Assembly: GCF_000315425.1 (NCBI RefSeq)
Contig: NZ_JH992925.1
Span: 517,128 to 581,127, forward strand
DNA from: Massilia timonae CCUG 45783
Lineage (GTDB): Bacteria > Pseudomonadota > Gammaproteobacteria > Burkholderiales > Burkholderiaceae_D
Direction of reading: 5' to 3'
DNA length: 64,000 nucleotides
Under the pieces are notes generated by a model. That model saw only the letters and a program-made list of their open reading frames with translations, was not told where the DNA came from and ran no database searches. Shown in pieces: positions 1-7,909 of this stretch (the stretch's first letter is position 1; each line of letters starts with the position of its first letter). The position numbers were made by a program, and so were the translations under genes.

Positions 1-39
1 TTTATACTGCGTTGTTCCCGTTCATGAACCATCGCCCCA

Positions 40-798
40 GTGACAGAACTGCTTAACGCGGTCGCGCGCAACCTGATCCTTCCTCCCGCCAGCCTGCTCC
101 TCCTGATCGCGATCGGCCTGCTGCTGCGCCACCGCTGGCGCCGTGCCGGCGGCATCGTCGCCGGCGCGGCGCTGGCGTTGCTGGTCTTCTTGTCGAGCGG
201 CGCCGGCGCGGGCTTCCTGGTCCGGCCGCTGGAAGCGATGGCGACCCCGCTGCGCGAGCCGGAAAAGGCCGGGGCGCAGGCGATCGTGGTGCTGGCGGCC
301 GGCCGCCTGCGGGCGGCGCCGGAATACGGCGACCGCGACATCCCCGACCATATCGCGCTGGCGCGCCTGCGCTACGCGGCGCACCTGCACCGGCGCACCG
401 GGCTGCCGATCCTGGTCAGCGGCGGCGCGCCAGGTCCAGGCGCCATGAGCCTCGCCGATGCGATGGCCGCCGCGTTGCGCGAGGACTTCGGGGTTCCGGT
501 ACGCTGGGTCGAGGGACGCTCGCGCAATACGGCCGAGAATGCGATGTTCAGCGCCGCGCTGCTGCGTCCCGAGAAGGTCGGACGCGTGCTGCTGGTGACC
601 GATGCGATGCACATGGAGCGCGCCCGCACCGTATTCCAGCGCGGCGGGCTGCAGGTGACGGATGCGCCGACCATGTTCTTCGGCGAGCAGGCGCGCGGCG
701 CGGGCGCCTGGGCGCCGAGTGCCGAAGGCATGCGGCGCGCGTGGTATGCCTCGTATGAGCTGATCGGGATTGCCTGGTACCGGCTGAAGTCGAGCTAG
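40..798 (+). CDS. YdcF/SanA-type DUF218 membrane protein
   Basis: A 252-residue DUF218 (YdcF/ElyC/SanA) protein. Two hydrophobic N-terminal segments (about residues 12-28 and 33-55) anchor it, and the DUF218 domain fills the rest. Family landmarks visible are the IVVLAAGR strand (the usual VVLGGG is altered), SGGAPGPG, the E-x-x-SRNTAENA motif and VTDAMHMERA. Relatives act in envelope or cell-wall integrity, but no reaction is firmly established for the family. The start is GTG at position 40, close to the window edge, so an earlier start cannot be excluded. Its stop codon overlaps the stop of the convergent recJ by 4 bases, leaving no room for a terminator between them. Confidence 0.85.
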   Translation: MTELLNAVARNLILPPASLLLLIAIGLLLRHRWRRAGGIVAGAALALLVFLSSGAGAGFLVRPLEAMATPLREPEKAGAQAIVVLAAGRLRAAPEYGDRDIPDHIALARLRYAAHLHRRTGLPILVSGGAPGPGAMSLADAMAAALREDFGVPVRWVEGRSRNTAENAMFSAALLRPEKVGRVLLVTDAMHMERARTVFQRGGLQVTDAPTMFFGEQARGAGAWAPSAEGMRRAWYASYELIGIAWYRLKSS

Positions 799-2498
799 GC
801 CGCTTCGGCATGCTCCACCAGCAACTGCACCTTGGTCACCCCATTGTATTCATTCGCATCGAGCCTGAACGCCACCCGCGCGCGCTCGGGCAGGCTGTCG
901 GGATGCCCGAACCAGATCGCATCGTAACGGCGGCCGTTTTTCTCCAGCAGCAGTTTCAAATGGCGCTCCTTCAGGACGCGCTGGCTGATCACGCGGAACT
1001 CGTCGCAGAACACCGGCGGCGCGAAGCCCTGGCCCCAGACCTGGCCATCCATCAGTTCGATGAACTGGGTCGAGTAGAACTCATCTTCCAGCGGCCCGTC
1101 GGTCTCGACGATGCGCTCGAGCTGGGCCTCGGTCAGCCAGGCCTGGCCGACCGCCTCGAAGGCCTGGCAAAAATGCTCGAAGGCGTCGTGGCGGATCGAC
1201 AGGCCGGCCGCCATTGAATGGCCGCCGAACTTGTCGATCAGGCCCGGCACGCGCTTGGACACCAGGTCGAGCGCATCGCGCAAGTGAAAGCCCGGGATCG
1301 AGCGGCCCGAGCCCTTGATCCAGCCGTCGCCGGCCGGGGCGAAGGTGATCGTCGGCCGATAGAATTTTTCCTTCAGGCGCGAGGCCACGATGCCGATCAC
1401 GCCCTGGTGCCAGCCTTCGTCGAACACGGCGATGGTGCTGGCGCTGGTGGGCTCGAAGGTATCCAGGTGCAGCAGGGCGGTGTCCTGCATCTCGGCCTCG
1501 ATCTCGCGCCGCTTGAGGTTGATCTCGTTGAGCTGCTGGGCGATGGCCCAGGCGCGGCCCTCGTCGTCGGTGGTCAGGCACTCGATGCCGAGCGCCATGT
1601 CTTCCAGCCGGCCGGCGGCGTTCAGGCGCGGGCCGACGGCAAAGCCCAGGTCGAACGGCGAGGCGCAGCGCGCTTCGCGGCCGGCCACGCGGAACAGGGC
1701 GGCCACGCCCGGATGCATGCGGCCGGCGCGCATGCGCTTGAGGCCTTGCGCGACCAGGATGCGGTTGTTGGCATCGAGCTTGACCACGTCGGCCACGGTG
1801 CCCAGCGCAACCAGGTCGAGCAGGCTGTCGAGTTTGGGCTGGGTCTGGGCGTCGAACACGCCGCGCCGGCGCAGCTCGGCGCGCAGGGCCAGCAGCACGT
1901 AGAACACCACGCCGACGCCGGCCAGGTTCTTGCTGGGGAAGCCGCATTCGGGCTGGTTCGGATTGACGATCACGCGCGCCGGGGGCAGCGTGTCGCCCGG
2001 CAGGTGGTGGTCGGTGACCACGACTTCGATGCCGAGCCGGTTGGCCTCGAGCACGCCCTCGATGCTGGCGATGCCGTTGTCGACCGTGACGATGATGTCG
2101 GGATTCTTTTCGCGCGCGGTGATCTCGACGATGCCGGGCGTGAGGCCATAGCCGTGCACGACGCGGTTGGGCACGAAGTAGTCGACCTCGGCGCCCATCG
2201 CGCGCAGGCCGCGCAGGGCGACCGCGCAGGCGGTGGCGCCGTCGCAATCGTAGTCGGCGACGATGGTCATGCGCTTGCCGGCCTGGATGGCGTCGGCCAG
2301 GAACACGGCGGCGGCGTCGATGTGCTTCAGGCCCGAGGGTGGGGACAGCGCCGCCAGCTCGCTCGAGAGTTCGCGCACGTGCTCCAGGCCGCGCGCGGCA
2401 TAGATGCGCGCCAGCACCGGGTGGACGCCATCCTGGCGCAGCAGTTCCGAGATGCGGAACGGGCAGGGGCGGGTGGAGATACGGGTCTTCTGGGTCAA
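795..2498 (-). CDS. recJ: single-stranded-DNA-specific exonuclease RecJ
   Basis: RecJ degrades single-stranded DNA 5' to 3' in RecF-pathway recombination and mismatch repair. The DHH phosphoesterase motifs are clear: VADYDCDG (residues about 80-87), a DN pair in VTVDNG (about 138-142) and VTDHH (about 161-165), with the DHHA1 motif GGHSMAAG in the second half and an OB-like C-terminal domain. From the chosen TTG start the protein is 567 residues, matching the family size. This TTG overlaps the stop of the upstream gene in the sequence TTGA, which indicates translational coupling. The reading frame stays open upstream, but that part is only the shadow of the preceding gene. Confidence 0.95.
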   Translation of the reverse strand: MTQKTRISTRPCPFRISELLRQDGVHPVLARIYAARGLEHVRELSSELAALSPPSGLKHIDAAAVFLADAIQAGKRMTIVADYDCDGATACAVALRGLRAMGAEVDYFVPNRVVHGYGLTPGIVEITAREKNPDIIVTVDNGIASIEGVLEANRLGIEVVVTDHHLPGDTLPPARVIVNPNQPECGFPSKNLAGVGVVFYVLLALRAELRRRGVFDAQTQPKLDSLLDLVALGTVADVVKLDANNRILVAQGLKRMRAGRMHPGVAALFRVAGREARCASPFDLGFAVGPRLNAAGRLEDMALGIECLTTDDEGRAWAIAQQLNEINLKRREIEAEMQDTALLHLDTFEPTSASTIAVFDEGWHQGVIGIVASRLKEKFYRPTITFAPAGDGWIKGSGRSIPGFHLRDALDLVSKRVPGLIDKFGGHSMAAGLSIRHDAFEHFCQAFEAVGQAWLTEAQLERIVETDGPLEDEFYSTQFIELMDGQVWGQGFAPPVFCDEFRVISQRVLKERHLKLLLEKNGRRYDAIWFGHPDSLPERARVAFRLDANEYNGVTKVQLLVEHAEAA

Positions 2499-3511
2499 GT
2501 CAGTGAATCCAATGTCGGGCGGCGCCAGAATTTGCGCTGCGCCATCGCGGTCGTCGTGTGCTCGGCCAGGCCTTCGCGGCTGCTCAGGACCAGGCGCAGT
2601 TCGCGCACGCGGCCATCCTTGAGGGAAGCCAGCAGCGGCGCGAACAGTGTGTCTTCGAGGTGCTGCATGCCCTGCAGCCAGCCGTTCCAGTCGGCGGCCA
2701 GCGCCGCCTCGCCCAGGTTGCCGGCGACCAGCAGGCCATCCTGCGCCAGGATGCCGTCCAGGCGTTCGAGCGACGTCAGGCGCTGCTGGCCGAGGGCGGC
2801 CAGCCAACCGGGGACGGCATAGGTGGCCATCGTTGTCGAAGGCGGCTGCGCCTGCATGCTTGCACCCCACACCCAGAACGCGTTCACCACCGGCAGCCGG
2901 CGCGCCTCGCGCGCGGCGTTGACGGGGTGCGCGTGCCAGGCCATCTGCACCTCGTTCTGCAGGCGCCGGTAGGCTTGCGCCCCGACGCCCTTCGGCATGA
3001 AGTCGGTCAGGTCCATATTGGCGACCGTGTCCGGGCTGGCGGTCTCGAAACCGGTCCAGTCGTCGGCGCGCAGGAACCAGGTGTGGGCGTCGCCATAGCG
3101 CAGTTCGTGGCCGATCTCTTCGCACAGGCCCCGGGCGGCCTCGAACAGCGCGCGGCCGTCCGCGTCGTCCAGGCTCACCTGGCGCGTGTCGGCCATCATC
3201 AGGTGGCTGCGCGCGATTTGGATGTGGGCCGGCGTGACGAGGTGCCAGCGGCCGGCGCCGGGTTCGAGCCCGAAGCCGCGCATGGCGGCCACGGCGAACG
3301 GGGTATGGCCATCGTCGGCAAGGCCGAGCTCGCGCGCCAGCCAGGTTTCATGCGGCAGGGCGTGGGCAACGTCGGCCTTGGGGGCGCGCCGGTCGCTCGA
3401 CGTGCGCGACAGCAGCGCGCTGAGTGCCGGCGCCTGCAGGGCGCGGACCAGGTCGGGAGCGAATTCGGGGAGCGGGAGGGCGAACGGCAGGACAAGCGTA
3501 ATATGAGCCAT
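2495..3511 (-). CDS. rpfE: RpfE-like conserved protein (phosphoglycerate-mutase-like)
   Basis: A 338-residue protein of the RpfE type, a family that in Xanthomonas and many betaproteobacteria lies directly upstream of recJ. It is often annotated as a regulatory protein or cofactor-independent phosphoglycerate-mutase-like protein. Recognisable features are the N-terminal ITLVLPFALP strand, a WHLVTPAHIQ block, DLTDFMPKG and NAFWVWGAG-like NAFWVWGAS. No export signal or DNA-binding motif is visible. It is coupled to recJ by a 4-base overlap and is divergent from the lol operon. Family assignment rests on motif memory plus synteny; the biochemical role is not known. Confidence 0.75.
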   Translation of the reverse strand: MAHITLVLPFALPLPEFAPDLVRALQAPALSALLSRTSSDRRAPKADVAHALPHETWLARELGLADDGHTPFAVAAMRGFGLEPGAGRWHLVTPAHIQIARSHLMMADTRQVSLDDADGRALFEAARGLCEEIGHELRYGDAHTWFLRADDWTGFETASPDTVANMDLTDFMPKGVGAQAYRRLQNEVQMAWHAHPVNAAREARRLPVVNAFWVWGASMQAQPPSTTMATYAVPGWLAALGQQRLTSLERLDGILAQDGLLVAGNLGEAALAADWNGWLQGMQHLEDTLFAPLLASLKDGRVRELRLVLSSREGLAEHTTTAMAQRKFWRRPTLDSLT

Positions 3512-3670
3512 CCCGCTATTCTAGGCCAAAATCGGCCGGCCGGCGGGTTTGATCTCGGCTTGCCGGCCGGCGTTTGCACATGGTTTTTTGCTAATCCGCG
3601 CCACAAAAGTGGTTTGTCTGGCAAACTGCCGGGTTGGCGCAGCCAAAAGAACAAGAACCGACAGGATTGT

Positions 3671-4954
3671 ATGAGCATCACCCATAAACTTCCGTATGAA
3701 TGGCAGATCGGCCTGCGCTATACCCGCGCCGGCAAGCGCAGCGGCCGCAACAGTTTTATTTCGTTCATCTCGATGGCGTCGGTGGCCGGCATCGCCCTCG
3801 GCGTGGCCGCCCTGATCGTGGTGCTGTCGGTGATGAACGGCTTCCAGAAGGAAGTCACCAACCGCATGCTGTCGATGCTGGCGCACGTCGAGATCTTCGA
3901 TGCGCGCGGCGCGCTGCCGGACTGGCGCGCGACAAGCGCTGATGCGCTGCGTCATCCCGAGGTACGCGCCGCCGCGCCTTTCCTCGATGCGCAATCGATG
4001 CTGCTGGTCGATGGCGTCATGAAGCCGGCCCTGCTGCGCGGGGTCGAGCCGAGCGAAGAAGCCAGGGTATCCGACGTCGCCAGACAGATGAAGGAAGGCA
4101 GCTTCGATTCGCTGCGTCCCGGTGCCTATAACGTCGTGCTGGGCCGCGCGCTGGCCAAGTCGCTCGGGGTCGGCGTGGGCGACCGCGTGTCGCTGCTGGT
4201 GGCCAGCAGCGGCATCCTGGGTGGCGCCGCTTCGCCCGGCGAAAATCCCTTGCCGCGCTCGCGGGCGCTGACGGTGTCGGGCATTTTCGAGGCCGGCCAC
4301 TTCGAATTCGATTCCACGCTGGCGCTGGTGAACATTGTCGACGCCGAGGCCGCGACCGGGGCCACGGCGCCGCTCGGCCTGCGCCTGCGCCTGGCCGACC
4401 TGCAGCAGGCGCCGCGCGTGGCCTACGAGCTGCAGCAGTCGATGGGGGGCGACCTGATCATGCGCGACTGGACCAAGGTGAACACTGTCTGGTTCGCCGC
4501 CGTGCAGTCGCAGAAGAACATGATGTTCATTATCCTGACCATGATCGTGGCGGTGGCCGCCTTCAACCTGGTCTCGACCCTGGTCATGACGGTCAAGGAC
4601 AAGCAGGCCGACATCGCCATCCTGCGCACCCTGGGCGCCTCGCCGCGCGGCATCATGAAGATCTTCGTCGTGCAGGGCACGCTGGTGGGCATGCTGGGCG
4701 GCCTGCTCGGCGTCGGCCTGGGTGTGCTGGTGGCGCTGAACGTCGATGTCATCGTGCCGGCCATCGAGCGCGTGCTCGGCGTGCACTTCCTGTCGCAAGA
4801 GGTCTACCTGATCAGCGAGATGCCGTCCGAGCTGCTGTGGCGCGACGTCGGCTGGATCGGCGGCGTGGCCGTGCTGCTGTCCTTCCTGGCCACGATCTAC
4901 CCGAGCTGGGCGGCGTCGCGCGTCAAGCCGGCCGAGGCGCTCAGGTATGAATAA
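3671..4954 (+). CDS. lolC: lipoprotein-releasing ABC permease, LolC/LolE family (copy 1)
   Basis: A 427-residue inner-membrane permease of the Lol system, which extracts mature lipoproteins from the inner membrane and hands them to LolA. It has the family layout: a first membrane helix at about residues 29-58 (SVAGIALGVAALIVVLSVM), a large periplasmic domain, and three C-terminal helices between about 275 and 415 ending in the conserved YPSWAASRVKPAEALRYE. The ATG at 3671 is chosen because the family start MS-I-HKLPYEWQIGLRYTR begins there; the frame is open further upstream but is antisense to the RpfE-like gene. It is followed 38 bases later by a close paralog and then by lolD. Confidence 0.9.
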   Translation: MSITHKLPYEWQIGLRYTRAGKRSGRNSFISFISMASVAGIALGVAALIVVLSVMNGFQKEVTNRMLSMLAHVEIFDARGALPDWRATSADALRHPEVRAAAPFLDAQSMLLVDGVMKPALLRGVEPSEEARVSDVARQMKEGSFDSLRPGAYNVVLGRALAKSLGVGVGDRVSLLVASSGILGGAASPGENPLPRSRALTVSGIFEAGHFEFDSTLALVNIVDAEAATGATAPLGLRLRLADLQQAPRVAYELQQSMGGDLIMRDWTKVNTVWFAAVQSQKNMMFIILTMIVAVAAFNLVSTLVMTVKDKQADIAILRTLGASPRGIMKIFVVQGTLVGMLGGLLGVGLGVLVALNVDVIVPAIERVLGVHFLSQEVYLISEMPSELLWRDVGWIGGVAVLLSFLATIYPSWAASRVKPAEALRYE

Positions 4955-4992
4955 CACCGTAGCAGTCATCACCAATCCGATCATGGGAACAC

Positions 4993-6270
4993 ATGAGCAT
5001 CATCCACAAACTGCCGTATGAGTGGCAGGTCGGCCTGCGCTACACGCGGGCCGGCAAGCGCAGCGGGCGCAGCAGCTTCATCTCCTTCATTTCACTGATC
5101 TCGGTGGCCGGCATCGCCCTCGGCGTCGCGGCCCTGATCATCGTGCTGTCGGTGATGAACGGCTTTCAGAAACAGGTCACCGACCGCATGCTGTCGGTGC
5201 TGGCCCATATCGAGGTATTCGACGCTTCCGGCAGTCTGCCCGACTGGCGCGCGTCCGCGCAGGAGGCGCTGCGCAATCCAAACGTGCTGGGCGCGGCGCC
5301 ATTCGTCGAGACCCAGGGCCTCCTGGTGCGCGACGGCGTGATGCGTCCGTCGATCGTGCGCGGCGTGCTGCCGGGCGAAGAAGATAATGTCTCGACCGTG
5401 GCGCGCCAGGTGCGCGCCGGCAGCTTTGACGCCCTGAAGCCCGGCAGTTTCAACATCGTGCTGGGCTACGCGCTGGCGCGCGCGCTCGGCGTCGGCCTGG
5501 GCGACAAGGTCACGATGGTGCTGGCCCAGGGCCAGGTGACGCCGGCCGGCATGGTGCCGCGCACCCGCAGCTTCACCGTCGCCGGCATCTTCGAGGCCGG
5601 CCACTTCGATTTCGATGCGGCGCTGTCCTTCATCCACGTGGAAGATGCCCAGCGCCTGGAGCGCTTGCCGGCGCCGTCCGGCCTGCGCCTGCGCATCGCG
5701 AACATGCGCGAGGCGCCCGAAGTGGCCGAGCAGCTGAAGGGCCAGATGAGCGGCGCGAAGGAGGGTAACCTCACGGTGCGCGACTGGCCCAAGCTCAACG
5801 CCAACTGGTACGCTGCCGTACAGACCGAAAAAAAGATGATGTTCATTATCCTCACCCTGATCATCGCGGTGGCCGCCTTCAACCTGGTCTCGAGCCTGGT
5901 GATGACGGTGACCGAGAAGCAGGCCGATATCGCGATCCTGCGCACGCTGGGGTCGTCGCCGCAATCGATCATGAAGATCTTCATGGTGCAGGGCGGGGTG
6001 ATCGGCGTGCTGGGGACGCTGGCCGGCGTCGGCATGGGGGTGGCGGTGAGCCTGAACATCGATGTCATCGTTCCGTTCATCGAACGTTTGCTGGGAGTGG
6101 AGTTCTTGTCCAAAGATATATATTTGATCAGTACCGTGCCGTCCGACCTGCATGGACCGGACGTCGCCGTCATCGGCGTCATCTCGGTGCTGCTGGCGTT
6201 TGCCGCCACCGTGTATCCGAGCTGGGCCGCATCGCGCGTGAAACCGGCGGAGGCGCTGCGTTATGAGTGA
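4993..6270 (+). CDS. lipoprotein-releasing ABC permease, LolC/LolE family (copy 2)
   Basis: A 425-residue paralog of the preceding gene with the same membrane layout. By eye about two thirds of the residues match, including nearly identical first 60 residues, the FNLVSxLVMTV helix, KQADIAILRTLG and the C-terminal PSWAASRVKPAEALRYE. The periplasmic domain differs most, with a shorter loop where copy 1 carries a GGAASPGENP insert. Its stop overlaps the start of lolD by 8 bases. The two copies look like a tandem duplication and not the separate LolC and LolE of enteric bacteria, so I leave the symbol open. A LolC/LolE-like heterodimer with LolD2 is the likely complex. Confidence 0.88.
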   Translation: MSIIHKLPYEWQVGLRYTRAGKRSGRSSFISFISLISVAGIALGVAALIIVLSVMNGFQKQVTDRMLSVLAHIEVFDASGSLPDWRASAQEALRNPNVLGAAPFVETQGLLVRDGVMRPSIVRGVLPGEEDNVSTVARQVRAGSFDALKPGSFNIVLGYALARALGVGLGDKVTMVLAQGQVTPAGMVPRTRSFTVAGIFEAGHFDFDAALSFIHVEDAQRLERLPAPSGLRLRIANMREAPEVAEQLKGQMSGAKEGNLTVRDWPKLNANWYAAVQTEKKMMFIILTLIIAVAAFNLVSSLVMTVTEKQADIAILRTLGSSPQSIMKIFMVQGGVIGVLGTLAGVGMGVAVSLNIDVIVPFIERLLGVEFLSKDIYLISTVPSDLHGPDVAVIGVISVLLAFAATVYPSWAASRVKPAEALRYE

Positions 6271-6964
6271 TGCATTCAACGGCGCCCCGGTGCTGGCCTG
6301 CCGCGGCCTCGGTAAAACCTTCAAGCAGGGCGACGCCAATGTGCGCGTAATCGACGGCATCGATTTCGCCGTCCACCGCGGCGAGCGGGTCGCCATCGTC
6401 GGCGCCTCCGGTTCCGGTAAATCGACCCTGCTGCACCTGCTGGGCGGCCTGGATACGCCGAGCAGCGGCTCGGTGACCCTGCACGGCGAGGATTTCGCCA
6501 ACCTGTCCGAGGCGCGCCGCGGCGAGCTGCGCAACACGGCGCTGGGCTTCGTCTACCAGTTCCATCACCTGCTGCCGGAGTTTACGGCGCTCGACAACGT
6601 CATGATGCCGCTCCTGATCCGGCGCGAGCCGCGCCCGGTCGCGATGGAGCGTGCGCAGGCGATCCTGGAACGCGTGGGCCTGGGCAAGCGCGTCGTGCAC
6701 CGTCCGGGCGAACTGTCGGGCGGCGAGCGCCAGCGGGTGGCGCTGGCGCGCGCGCTGGTGACCCAGCCGGCATGCGTGCTGGCCGACGAACCGACCGGCA
6801 ACCTCGATCACACCACGGCGCAGATCATTTTCGACCTGATGCTCGAACTGTCGCGCACCCTCGGCACCGCCTTCGTGATCGTCACCCACGACATGGAACT
6901 GGCGCGCCGCTGCGACCGCGTGCTGCGCATGACGGAACACGGCCTGCAGCCGGCGCAAGGCTGA
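6263..6964 (+). CDS. lolD: lipoprotein-releasing ABC transporter ATPase LolD
   Basis: A 233-residue ATPase that energises lipoprotein release. Walker A (GASGSGKSTL), a Q-loop (FVYQFHHLLPEFTALDN, a LolD hallmark), the ABC signature LSGGERQRVALARAL, Walker B VLADEPTGNLD and the H-loop TH are all intact. It starts inside the end of the second LolC-type permease with an 8-base overlap and ends 3 bases before tatD, so all four genes are probably one transcript. Confidence 0.95.
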   Translation: MSDAFNGAPVLACRGLGKTFKQGDANVRVIDGIDFAVHRGERVAIVGASGSGKSTLLHLLGGLDTPSSGSVTLHGEDFANLSEARRGELRNTALGFVYQFHHLLPEFTALDNVMMPLLIRREPRPVAMERAQAILERVGLGKRVVHRPGELSGGERQRVALARALVTQPACVLADEPTGNLDHTTAQIIFDLMLELSRTLGTAFVIVTHDMELARRCDRVLRMTEHGLQPAQG

Positions 6965-6967
6965 ACC

Positions 6968-7768
6968 ATGTGGATCGATACCCACGTCCACCTGGATGCC
7001 CGGGAGTATGGCGGCGATGGGCTTGGCGTCGCACTGAAGGCGCGCGAGGCGGGTGTGTCGATGATCGTGATCGTGGCGGTCGAGCGGGGTAATTTCGACG
7101 CCGTGGCCAGCCTGGCGCACGGCAACCCGAACGCCTGCTATGCGCTCGGGATACACCCGATCTGCGTGCCGCAGGCGCAGGATGACGACCTGGCCTATAT
7201 GCGCACGCGGGTCGAGCAGGCGATGAGCGACCCGCGCTTCGTGGGCATCGGCGAGATCGGGCTGGATTTCTTCATTCCCGAACTGAAGGAACCCGCCATG
7301 CGCGACAAGCAGGAGCGGTTCTTCCGCGAACAGTTGCGCATCGCGCGCGACTTCGGCCTGCCGGTCCTGACCCATGTGCGGCGCTCGCAAGACCAGGTGC
7401 TCAAGCACCTGCGCCAGATTCGCCCGCCAGGGGGGATCGCCCATGCATTCAACGGCAGTTTCCAGCAGGCGCAGAATTTCATTGAGCTGGGATTTCACCT
7501 GGGATTCGGCGGCAACATGACCTTCACGCGCGCGCTGCAGATCCGGCGCCTGGCGGCCGAGCTGCCCCTGGAATCGATCGTGCTGGAGACCGACTCGCCC
7601 GACATCGCGCCGAGCTGGATTCATCCGGGACGCAACAGTCCCGATCAACTCCCGGGCATCGGCGCCACCCTGGCCGAATTGCGCGGGATCGGGGTGGACG
7701 AGGTGCGCGAAGCCGCCTACCGCGCCTCGCTGGCGGCCATTCCCCGCCTAGCCGCGCTGTGTCCTTGA
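6968..7768 (+). CDS. tatD: TatD-family metal-dependent hydrolase/DNase
   Basis: A 266-residue TatD-family TIM-barrel hydrolase, a metal-dependent DNase implicated in DNA repair and turnover. Metal-site motifs are visible: WIDTHVHLD at the N-terminus, GEIGLDFF, LTHVRRS, GIAHAFNGS and LETDSPDIAP near the C-terminus. It follows lolD by 3 bases. The family is divided into TatD, YcfH and YjjV subgroups, and the exact subgroup cannot be settled by eye. Confidence 0.88.
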   Translation: MWIDTHVHLDAREYGGDGLGVALKAREAGVSMIVIVAVERGNFDAVASLAHGNPNACYALGIHPICVPQAQDDDLAYMRTRVEQAMSDPRFVGIGEIGLDFFIPELKEPAMRDKQERFFREQLRIARDFGLPVLTHVRRSQDQVLKHLRQIRPPGGIAHAFNGSFQQAQNFIELGFHLGFGGNMTFTRALQIRRLAAELPLESIVLETDSPDIAPSWIHPGRNSPDQLPGIGATLAELRGIGVDEVREAAYRASLAAIPRLAALCP

Positions 7769-7909
7769 CACGAAAGCCACGAGTATCGGTTTTCGACGTA
7801 GTTCACTCGTCAATTGTGAGCGCGAGCAAACCGTAATTGATACCGCCGTGCCAAGATTCTGTTTCGACGAGTTACGCTGACTTCAGCGATCACCGGACAG
7901 GAGACAGAT

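Noticed and set aside
1218..2822. 534-codon open frame opposite recJ
   Set aside because: Shadow: recJ motifs are on the minus strand and this frame runs into the next gene.
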